This document shows positions 57,462 through 64,000 of a DNA stretch of 64,000 nucleotides, piece by piece. A model generated the notes under the pieces. That model was not told the origin of the DNA. It saw nothing but the letters and a program-made list of their open reading frames with translations, and did not search any database. Position numbers and translations under genes: made by a program. The stretch is from NCBI GenBank assembly GCA_028877275.1, contig JAPPFP010000006.1, positions 124,001 to 188,000 of the forward strand. The letters are read 5' to 3'. Each line of letters opens with the position of its first letter. Position 1 is the stretch's first letter. The stretch comes from Acidobacteriota bacterium (GTDB lineage Bacteria > Acidobacteriota > Thermoanaerobaculia > Multivoradales > Multivoraceae).

Positions 57462-57508
57462 GGGTCCTTCCGTGTGCTTTACTCTAACAGCGGCAGGCGG
57501 AAGGACCC
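57462..57508. promoter_or_regulatory. 11-bp inverted repeat between divergent genes
   Basis: GGGTCCTTCCG (57462-57472) and its exact complement CGGAAGGACCC (57498-57508) flank a 25-bp, AT-richer spacer holding TTACTCTAAC. It lies 24-70 bp before the cytochrome/monooxygenase ATG, where it could be an operator or a 5'-leader hairpin. The opposite gene has its own GGAGG site at 57573. Confidence 0.45.
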
Positions 57509-57584
57509 CGCCTGGCGGGCCCCGTGCGGTAGGCTCGATGACGCTTCCCAAAAGGGTCCGAGGAGACGAAACGGAGGACACTCC

Positions 57585-58667
57585 ATGCGCATCGATCGAG
57601 CCGCCCTGACCATCTCCCTGTTCGCCGTTTCGGCGTTGCTGATCGCGGCCCCGGCCGCGGCGGCGGGTGAAGACGACATTCCCCGCACGGCCAGCGGCAA
57701 GCCCGACCTGACCGGTCGCTACAACATCGCGAGTTCGACGCCGTTCGAACGGCCGTCGGAGTTCGGGGACACGCTCTTTCTCACCGTCGAGGAAGCGGAG
57801 GAGATCATGGAGCGGACCCGCGCGGCGGTGGCCAGGTCCTACGCCGCCAGCGATCCGGAGCGGTCGGCGCCCCCGGCCGGCGGCGACGGCTCTCCGGGCG
57901 CCGCGGGCGCGGTCGGCGGCTACAACTCGTTCTGGACCGATCGCGGGAGCGCCCGCTTCGCCATCGACGGGAAGTTTCGTACATCCATCCTGACCGATCC
58001 GCCGAACGGTCGCATGCCGGCGGTTTCGGAGGCCGGCAAGGCGCGCCGGGCGGACTTGCACCCGTACGCCTACCCGAACACCGGCACGGCCTGGTGGATC
58101 GAGACCGGCGACGATCCCTACGACGGCCCGGAGACCCTGTCGGTCCTCGATCGCTGCCTGTACCTGGGAGCGGCGGCGACTCCGGCCCGACCGATTCTCT
58201 ACAACAACCTGAAGACGATCACGCAGACCGAGGACCATGTGGTCATCCTGGTCGAGTGGATGCACTGGGCGAAAGTCGTGCGACTGAACGCGGAGCACGC
58301 GCCGCCGGAGGTGCGTTCACTGGGCGGTGACTCGATCGGCTGGTGGGAAGGCGACACGCTGGTGGTCGAGACGACGAACTTCCTCGCTCAGCCGGGCGTG
58401 CCACGTGACGGGCTGAAGGTGGTCGAGCGCTTCAGCCGCCAGAGCGCGGACGGGCTGCTCTACGAGTTCACGGTTCACGACCCGGACTACGAGGCCCCCT
58501 ACGGTGGCGACTTCGTCTGGCCGCAGACGGAGGAACTGAACTACGAGTACGCCTGTCACGAGGGCAACTACGCGATGGGCAACATCCTGCGAGGCGCCCG
58601 CTTGCTCGAGCGGGAGTACCTCGAGCAGAAGGGCCAGTCGGGCAGCACGGGGTCGGGGGACGAGTAG
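57585..58667 (+). CDS. exported protein of unknown family (copy 2 of 3 here)
   Basis: 360 residues with a clear signal peptide (LTISLFAVSALLIAAPAAAAG). The segments GGYNSFWTD, FRTSILTDPPNGRMP, RCLYLGAAATPA, WWEGDTLVVETTNF and EYACHEGNYAMGNIL recur in the copies at 42848-43846 and 63225-64000. It begins DIPRTASGKPDLTGRYN, a mature N-terminus typical of this acidobacterial exported family. Function is unknown. GGAGG seven bases before ATG 57585 makes the start secure. It is followed after 13 bp by the DUF547/radical-SAM gene. Confidence 0.85.
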   Translation: MRIDRAALTISLFAVSALLIAAPAAAAGEDDIPRTASGKPDLTGRYNIASSTPFERPSEFGDTLFLTVEEAEEIMERTRAAVARSYAASDPERSAPPAGGDGSPGAAGAVGGYNSFWTDRGSARFAIDGKFRTSILTDPPNGRMPAVSEAGKARRADLHPYAYPNTGTAWWIETGDDPYDGPETLSVLDRCLYLGAAATPARPILYNNLKTITQTEDHVVILVEWMHWAKVVRLNAEHAPPEVRSLGGDSIGWWEGDTLVVETTNFLAQPGVPRDGLKVVERFSRQSADGLLYEFTVHDPDYEAPYGGDFVWPQTEELNYEYACHEGNYAMGNILRGARLLEREYLEQKGQSGSTGSGDE

Positions 58668-58680
58668 CCCCGGGGCGTTG

Positions 58681-60237
58681 ATGGAGCCGTTCTCCTACGC
58701 GGCCTGGGACCGCCTGCTGGCCGAGGTCGTCGCGGAGGACGGCAAGGTCGACTACGAGCGTCTGGCCGCTCGGCGGCCGCTGCTGGAGAAGTTCGTAGCC
58801 GAACTCGGCGAGACGTCGCCGGACAGCCGACCGGACCTGTTCGCGAGCGAGGAGGACGGGCTCGCCTACTGGATCAACGCCTACAACGCGTTCACGCTGC
58901 ACGCGATCGCTGAGGAGTACCCGATCCGGTCCGTCTGGAAGACGCGCGACGGACAGTTCTTCCAGCGGCGGCGGCATGTCGCCGGCGGTTCGACGGTCAG
59001 CCTCGACGACATCGAGCACGAGATCCTCCGGTCGGACTACGCCGAGCCTCGCATCCACTTCGCGATCAACTGCGGCGCGAACGGTTGCCCGGCGGTGCGT
59101 CCCGCGGCGTACCGGGGCGAGGGTTTGCGCGACACGCTGCGTGAAGCGGCAGGGGCGTTCCTCGCGAACCGCTGGAACTGCCGTGTTGACCACGAAGCGG
59201 AGCGGATCCACGTTTCCCGCATCTTCCGGATGTACGCGGAGGACTTCGCCGGCGGAGCGGGTACGCGCGAGGAGTACCGCCGCGGCGTGCTGGGTTTCGT
59301 GGCCGAGCACGCGGGCCTGGAGCTGGAGCGGATCGCCGGCTACGAGGTCGTCTACAACACGTACGACTGGGGTCTCAACGACACGCACCGCGATCCGAAC
59401 ATCGGCCCGATCACGTTTCACGAGCCGGTGGAGCACTTCTCGGCGGCTGACGGAGAGCTCCGCGAGCTCCATCTCTACGAGGGCAACTTCTGCAACCGGG
59501 CGTGTTCCTGGTGCACGATCAACGGCTCGCCCGAGGGCTGGTACGAGCGCTACACCCCTGAGGTGCTGGACCAGGCGGTGCGCTCTCTCGCCGCGGACGG
59601 CAATCTGAAGTTCTACGGCGGCGAGCCGACGCTGCACACGAAGGAGATCGTCGGCGCCATGCGCTACGTCCGCGAGCGGGGATTCACCGGCCTGATCACC
59701 GTGTTCTCGAACGGCATCCAGGCGGAGAAGCTGATCTCGATCCTCGAATCGGATCCGAAGAGCGAGGCGGTGCTGAACTACTCGATCTACCACGGCCGCG
59801 ATGCGGATCCGATGCCGGCCTACGCCCGCGAGCGCCTGGAGGACTGGGCGCGCGCGAATCCGAACCGCATCTTCCAGGGCTACAAGGTGCTGTTCCACGC
59901 CGGCGCCGGCGCCGGCCAGGAGTTCGCCCGCGACCGGGAGTCCGAGTACCACGGCATGGGCAACCGCTGCGTGCGCTGCTTCCCCGTGCTGACCACGAAG
60001 GGCCGGTTCCACGCCTGTCCGTTCGCCGCCGAGATCGACTCGCCCCACTTCGACCTCGGCGCCGTCGGCTCGGATTCGGGAACCGTGTTCGAGAACTACC
60101 GCAGGTTCCTGCGCTGGGTGGACGACGAACTCGATCCCGCGGCGGCGGCGAAGGGTGTCTCGAGCTGCGAGATGTGCCACAAGCACCTGGGCCAACTGCC
60201 GGTTCCCGAGTTCACGGCGGGTGAGAGTCCGGCATAG
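58681..60237 (+). CDS. DUF547 domain fused to a radical SAM enzyme
   Basis: 518 residues in two parts. Residues 1-235 are a DUF547 domain (GLAYWINAYNAFTLHAI, HFAINCGANGCPAVRP, ending NTYDWGLND). Residues 262-500 are radical SAM: the cluster-binding CNRACSWC (Cys271, 275, 278), GGEP (313-316), and C-terminal cysteines 430, 433, 446, 496 and 499 (RCVRC, HACPF, SCEMC) that could bind an auxiliary cluster. DUF547 often occurs alone as an exported domain of unknown role. Here no signal peptide is present, as fits an oxygen-sensitive cytosolic enzyme. ATG 58681 is used; TTG 58678 is adjacent. Confidence 0.88.
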   Translation: MEPFSYAAWDRLLAEVVAEDGKVDYERLAARRPLLEKFVAELGETSPDSRPDLFASEEDGLAYWINAYNAFTLHAIAEEYPIRSVWKTRDGQFFQRRRHVAGGSTVSLDDIEHEILRSDYAEPRIHFAINCGANGCPAVRPAAYRGEGLRDTLREAAGAFLANRWNCRVDHEAERIHVSRIFRMYAEDFAGGAGTREEYRRGVLGFVAEHAGLELERIAGYEVVYNTYDWGLNDTHRDPNIGPITFHEPVEHFSAADGELRELHLYEGNFCNRACSWCTINGSPEGWYERYTPEVLDQAVRSLAADGNLKFYGGEPTLHTKEIVGAMRYVRERGFTGLITVFSNGIQAEKLISILESDPKSEAVLNYSIYHGRDADPMPAYARERLEDWARANPNRIFQGYKVLFHAGAGAGQEFARDRESEYHGMGNRCVRCFPVLTTKGRFHACPFAAEIDSPHFDLGAVGSDSGTVFENYRRFLRWVDDELDPAAAAKGVSSCEMCHKHLGQLPVPEFTAGESPA

Positions 60238-61852
60238 AGCAGCATCGACGCTGCTCGCCCTGGCCGCGCTCGCCTACGGCGGCCTGTTCACAGCGAACTC
60301 CCTGGTCCGCGTGCGGACCTTCAGCGCGGACTCGATGAACTACGTCGATGTCGCGCGCCGGATAGCCGCCGGCGACGGACTGGTGCAGTCGACCGGCGGC
60401 TTCAACCAGCCCTTCTACCTGTCCGGCGACCTCGACCTGCCGTCCGCTTTCACGGCGCAGCCGCCCGGTTATCCGCTGGCGATCGCCTTCGTGTCGAGGT
60501 TCGGGATCGAGGCGCCGGACGCGGCGCTGGGGGTTTCCGCCTTGGCTTACGCCGCAATCCTGGTCCTGGTCTACCTGCTTGCTCAGCGGATGGGAGGTCC
60601 GGCGGCCGCGGCGATCGCACTCGGCGCCGCACTCTTGTTCGTGCCGCTGACACACCTCGGCCGAGCCGCCTTGAGTGAGTGTCTCGCCGTCGCTGTCGTG
60701 CTGATGTTCTTCCTGTTGCTCGATCGACACCTAGAGGAGACGCCGGACCGTGGTCACCGAGCGGCCTGGCACGGCCTGCTGACCCTGGTCGGTCTGGGCC
60801 TCCTCGCTGGCGCGGCCTTCAGCGTTCGCTACTCCCTGTGGCCTCTGCCGTTTGTCGGTGTCACGGCGCTCGGGCTCGACCACGCCTACCGAAGCCGCGG
60901 AGCGGCGAGGTTCTACAGCTCCGCCGCGTTTGCCGCCGGCGCTCTAGGGCCCGTCGCCGCCGTCCTGGGCCGCAATCTATACGTCGAAGGACACCTCCTG
61001 CCGCCAGCGATGCCCTCGGTGACGACGCTTCCCGAGAGCCTGAGCCATGCGACGACAGCCGTGCTCGGCGGCTGGCGCTCGACCGAGCTTGGCAACTGGC
61101 CGGACGCCGCGCTGCTCGCCGTTGTGCTCGGGCTTCTTGGCGTAGTCGCGGTCCGGACAGCAAGGGATTCGGGCCGTTCCCGGCACCCGGCGGGCTCACG
61201 TCTGCCACTGCTCATCTGCCTTTGGGCCGTCCTCTACGTGGCTGCCGTCGTCTGGCGTAGCACGCAGGCCAACTTCGATCCGATCGGCGCCCGCCTCGCC
61301 CTGCCCGCCACCGTCCCCCTGCTCGCGGTCCTGGGCGCACTGGTTGCAAAGGCCGTATCGCGTCTGTCTGGCTCCGCCTGGTTCCCGGCTGCCGTACTCG
61401 TCGTTTGCTCGGGCGCTGCGTTCGTGCGGGAAGTCACGCTCTGGTCAAGCGGCCCCGACGCCCGGGCGCTCGAGTTCAGAAGCGAACGCCAGCAGTGGCT
61501 TCGGGATCACACCGGCCCCGATGATCTCGTCATCGGCGGCGGCACGATGGACGTGCCCTACCTCTTCCCGGACCGCTATGCGATCTCCTACGCTGGCTTG
61601 CCCTATACGGAGGTCCTGACTTACCCCGGCCTCGAACGGATCGCCGACCGCCACTGCGCCAACACCAACCGCCTCCTCCTCGTCGTCCGCCCGACCGTCC
61701 AACTCGGCGGCACCCGCTCCGACGAAGACCCCAGCGACTGGCTCGGCCCGTTCATCGCGGATGCCCGCGCCGGCCGCCACGAGCCGTACCCGCTACTCCA
61801 ACCCCTGGCCAACCTGAGTGAAGCGAGGGTCTACGAAGTCACCTGCCCCTGA
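60221..61852 (+). CDS. GT-C glycosyltransferase-like polytopic membrane protein
   Basis: 543 residues with about ten to eleven helices and the GT-C start: after the first helix comes TFSADSMNYVDVARRIAAGDGLVQ, with the Asp of the first loop as candidate catalytic base, and FTAQPPGYPLAIAFVSRFG. This matches the dolichyl-phosphate-mannose/ArnT-type (GT39/83-like) architecture, which adds sugars from lipid carriers in the periplasm. The acceptor is unknown. GTG 60221 is the best start, overlapping the radical SAM stop by 17 bp; the longer frame lacks coding sense. Confidence 0.82.
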   Translation: MRVRHRAASTLLALAALAYGGLFTANSLVRVRTFSADSMNYVDVARRIAAGDGLVQSTGGFNQPFYLSGDLDLPSAFTAQPPGYPLAIAFVSRFGIEAPDAALGVSALAYAAILVLVYLLAQRMGGPAAAAIALGAALLFVPLTHLGRAALSECLAVAVVLMFFLLLDRHLEETPDRGHRAAWHGLLTLVGLGLLAGAAFSVRYSLWPLPFVGVTALGLDHAYRSRGAARFYSSAAFAAGALGPVAAVLGRNLYVEGHLLPPAMPSVTTLPESLSHATTAVLGGWRSTELGNWPDAALLAVVLGLLGVVAVRTARDSGRSRHPAGSRLPLLICLWAVLYVAAVVWRSTQANFDPIGARLALPATVPLLAVLGALVAKAVSRLSGSAWFPAAVLVVCSGAAFVREVTLWSSGPDARALEFRSERQQWLRDHTGPDDLVIGGGTMDVPYLFPDRYAISYAGLPYTEVLTYPGLERIADRHCANTNRLLLVVRPTVQLGGTRSDEDPSDWLGPFIADARAGRHEPYPLLQPLANLSEARVYEVTCP

Positions 61853-61960
61853 ACCCCTCCACCACCGGATCCCCCTTACTCGCCCGTCCCGGCCTCCGCT
61901 CCGGATCCCATTCACCTGTCCACGACATCGGCTCGCCATGCCAGCGACCGAAAGAATCCA

Positions 61961-62135
61961 GCCTGCTCGGGTCCGGGGAGAGGGTCCCTGGGGGTCGGAG
62001 GCCAGCGACTGCCGATCGAGCCGCAGAGACTGAAGTCTTGGCGGAGCGCAGCCGACAACAGCGAGCGTCAAGCCTCCCCATACTCTGAGAAGGCGCGAGC
62101 GTCCCCAGGGACCCTCTCCCCGGACCCGAGCAGGC
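61961..62135. repeat. 175-bp element with perfect 33-bp terminal inverted repeats
   Basis: Bases 61961-61993 are exactly complementary to 62103-62135 (33 of 33). The 109-bp interior has its own hairpin at 62021-62044 (CCGC and AGACT pairing with AGTCT and GCGG around a GA turn). No target-site duplication or open frame is seen. The layout suits a small palindromic mobile element (MITE/REP-like) or a very large bidirectional transcript-end structure. It fills most of the 302-bp gene-free stretch between the glycosyltransferase and the convergent selenoprotein gene; the remaining bases (61853-61960) show no further feature. Confidence 0.8.
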
Positions 62136-62154
62136 GGGTGTGTTTCCGCCGTCG

Positions 62155-63228
62155 CTACGCTGGCGCTTCGGCGACGCCGGATGCCCTGGCGCCGGCCCAG
62201 CGGTTGAAGCCGAGGTCGCCTCGGACGTCGGCGGTGCTTTCCAGCATCATCGCGTCGCTGGGGATGCCGGTGGAGTCGGCAACGCGGACGAGGCCGTTGA
62301 AGATGCCGACGGTGGCGGCGGCTTCGACGAACTTCGCTGGGCCGAGGGTTTCCAGCGCCCTGGCGCGTGCAGCGTCCAGGCCGTCGGCGGCCCGGACGAC
62401 CGCTTCCGCGAACGCGGTCAGAACCGCGCCGTCCTCAACGCCGCCGTCAGCGGCGTCCTCCACCGCCGCACTCAGGTCGACCTCTTCTCCTGCTGCCTGG
62501 CTGCTCGCCCGGAGCAGCATGGTGTGGGCGGTCGTTCAGTAGAAGCACTGGTTGAGCGCCGAAACCCGGGCCGCGATCAGCTCGACCTGGGGACGGGAGA
62601 GTGGACGGTGGTCCCAGACCATCTTCTCGAAATCGGTGGCCGCACCGGAGTACATGGCAACGACCATGCGAAAGAAGGTCCGCACGCCTTCCGGCACCAG
62701 GCTCAACGCGCGGGCCACGTTCGCCCGCTTCCAGTCGACGACCTGAACCGGGACCCAGGCGCCGATGTCGCCCATGCCGTCCGGGCGCTCCGCGGTCGGT
62801 TCGCCGGCCTCCGGTTCAGGCAGCGGCTCGGGCCCGATCCCCATCGCTTCGCAGAAGGCGTCGGCGGCGACCGTCGTCACGACGACGGAGGCGAGCTCCA
62901 CGTAGCGCGCGTCGCCGATCTCGGCAATGATCCCTTCGGCCCATTCGCGGTCGAGATGCATGGGATCGGCGCCGATCTTCCGCGCCGCCTCGATGGCCTT
63001 CTCCGGCAGTGCCGTATCCGGCTCGCCGCGGTTCCGGCCCCAGGGAGGCTCGTTGCGCTGGATGCGCTCCGCGCGAGCGAGAGCCGCGATGGCCACCCGC
63101 TCCGGTCCCGTCCACCAGGTGCCGGGGCGGCCGATGTCGGCCCACGACCTGCGCAGCGCGGTCGTCAGGTCCTCGCGGACGGGAACGGGGAAGCGGCCGG
63201 CGTCAAAGCCCATCCTGTCGGAGCTCAC
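62155..63228 (-). CDS. AhpD/carboxymuconolactone-decarboxylase-like selenoprotein (Sec231)
   Basis: A 357-residue frame is interrupted only by TGA at 62538-62536. Read as selenocysteine, it gives ALNQ-C228-FY-U231-TTA-H235, an exact CxxCxxxH alkylhydroperoxidase motif with Sec in place of the second Cys, the attacking thiol in AhpD. Coding character continues unbroken on both sides (AAARVSALNQ before, TMLLRASSQAAGEEVD and FNGLVRVADSTGIP after). A perfect SECIS-like hairpin follows. It probably reduces peroxides, or is a carboxymuconolactone-decarboxylase relative with peroxidase-like chemistry. Its ATG overlaps the upstream exported gene's stop by four bases. Confidence 0.92.
62500..62518 (-). 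promoter_or_regulatory. candidate bacterial SECIS of the AhpD-like gene
   Basis: In transcript direction GCTGCTC (62518-62512), loop CGGGC (62511-62507) and GAGCAGC (62506-62500) form a 7-bp perfect stem. G is in loop position 2. The loop begins 24 nt after the UGA, within the spacing known for SelB-recognised bacterial hairpins. Confidence 0.85.
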
Positions 63229-64000
63229 GGGCTGCTGCCTTCACCCGTCTTCTCCAGGTGACGGGCGCCACTCAGGGTGTTGTAGACCGCCCAGTTGCCC
63301 TCGTGGCAGGCGTACTCGAACATCTCGTTGTCCGGATCGAAGTAGAGCGGGATGTTCACCGTCCACTGGTCCGTGTAGTTGACCGGATCGTCGATCGTTA
63401 CCGTCCAGTCCACCGTGTGCTCGTCGACGCGCGTGAACCGCTCCACGGAGACGAGTTCCGTGCTGACCGGAATCCCCTTGATCCGGCCCTGGGAGCCGCT
63501 GGTGGCGATCCAGCCCTTGTCGGAGAAGTTCTTCGTCTCGACGACCAGGGTGTCGCCGTCCCAGTAGCCGCGGGAGTCGCCGTTCCAGAGGTGGAGGTCT
63601 TCGGGGATGCGCTCCCGGCCGTCAATCGGGATGAAGCGGACGTCGTTGATCATCTCGGAGTAGATGACGACGTACTCCGGCGTCTGGGCGATCCGGTAGT
63701 TGTTGTTGTAGCCGGCCGGGAACAGGTGCCCGGGGACGCCACGGGTGATGCAGCGATCCCAGACGCTCATGTACTCGTACGACTCGAACATCTTCACCAG
63801 ATTGTCCGCGCGAACCTGCTGAGCCGCTGGCCGCACAGGGACCCGGCCGTTCGGGGGGTCGACGACCAGGGAGGTCCGCCGGCTGCCGACGATCTTCGTT
63901 CCGAGCTCCAGCCAGTGCAGGTTGTAAGCGCCGACGTTCTGGCCGGCCTCGGCCTTCTGGGCAGGCTGCTCCGCCCGGCTCTGGATCATGTTCTGGCGGG
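63225..64000 (-). CDS. exported-family protein, N-terminus beyond window (copy 3 of 3)
   Basis: The reading frame enters from the right edge and gives at least 257 residues. It holds the family blocks GAYNLHWLE, RRTSLVVDPPNGRVPV, WDRCITRGVPG, YWDGDTLVVETKNF and EYACHEGNWAVYNTLSGAR, shared with the copies at 42848 and 57585. ATG 63989 is internal to the conserved domain, so the true start lies outside the window. The function is unknown. Its stop overlaps the ATG of the selenoprotein (ATGA), so the two are translated together, which ties this family to peroxide-type redox chemistry (inference). Confidence 0.85.
   Translation of the reverse strand, partial: RQNMIQSRAEQPAQKAEAGQNVGAYNLHWLELGTKIVGSRRTSLVVDPPNGRVPVRPAAQQVRADNLVKMFESYEYMSVWDRCITRGVPGHLFPAGYNNNYRIAQTPEYVVIYSEMINDVRFIPIDGRERIPEDLHLWNGDSRGYWDGDTLVVETKNFSDKGWIATSGSQGRIKGIPVSTELVSVERFTRVDEHTVDWTVTIDDPVNYTDQWTVNIPLYFDPDNEMFEYACHEGNWAVYNTLSGARHLEKTGEGSSP

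Noticed and set aside
61853..61960. Small gene or tRNA after the glycosyltransferase
   Set aside because: Short frames here have no ribosome-binding site or protein-like composition, and no cloverleaf could be drawn.
62155..62520. Separate small gene starting at ATG 62520
   Set aside because: It has no upstream homologous start context, lies in the same frame as the upstream gene, and the joining TGA falls exactly at a catalytic Cys position followed by a SECIS-like hairpin.

Overview
The window is GC-rich, densely packed, bacterial chromosomal DNA. Genes overlap repeatedly through ATGA, GTGA or TTGA junctions. It encodes two TonB-dependent receptors, outer-membrane barrels, a porin, lipoproteins and Tat-exported enzymes, so the host is a diderm. 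A secreted protein with the acidobacterial-type VWFA-related domain (34644-36392), a giant tricorn-like S41 peptidase, and repeated exported families of unknown function point to Acidobacteriota. This placement is inferred from gene content only; the class cannot be fixed from the sequence. No rRNA, tRNA, CRISPR array or transposase was seen.

Layout. 1-2000: a partial 47-residue tetratricopeptide-type repeat protein and a VapC-type toxin-antitoxin pair with a palindromic operator candidate; this looks like accessory DNA. 2069-13436: a Na+/solute symporter and a Rieske oxygenase diverge from a run of a TonB receptor, an IclR-HTH/GcvT-like fusion, two PYROXD2/CrtI-like flavoproteins, a small membrane protein and a beta-barrel. 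Together these suggest uptake and oxidative or folate-dependent demethylation of a methylated substrate. 13414-15860: porin, FMN-binding protein and b-type-cytochrome-like membrane protein in one operon. 15994-23348: lipoprotein, PPK2, two divergent sulfatases, an ArsC-like selenoprotein and Lon. 23459-43846: lipid and oxidoreductive metabolism (acyltransferase, DUF1295, alpha-hydroxy-acid oxidase, MDR reductase, serine hydrolase, FabH-like synthase, CoA transferase, Baeyer-Villiger-type monooxygenase, SDR), an Nramp-like carrier, DoxX, a methyltransferase, a tricorn-like protease and a sugar isomerase. 43859-61852: two cytochrome/copper-monooxygenase fusions, a beta-propeller lipoprotein, tandem Nramp-like carriers, CopC-CopD, a TonB receptor, a rhodanese lipoprotein, a MerC-like protein, a DUF547/radical-SAM fusion and a GT-C glycosyltransferase. 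61853-64000: a 175-bp inverted-repeat element, then an AhpD-like selenoprotein coupled to another exported protein.

The strongest discovery is two genes whose frames are crossed by a single in-frame UGA at the expected redox position. They are an ArsC-like protein (UxxC, UGA at 20475) and an AhpD/carboxymuconolactone-decarboxylase-like protein (CxxUxxxH, UGA at 62538-62536). In each, the UGA is followed at 22-24 nt by a perfect 7-bp hairpin whose small loop carries an early G, as expected of a bacterial SECIS. Since ordinary genes here end at TGA, the organism most likely encodes selenocysteine. Other items of note are the DUF547/radical-SAM fusion, the IclR/GcvT-like fusion, Nramp relatives lacking the canonical metal motif, and the 33-bp inverted-repeat element.
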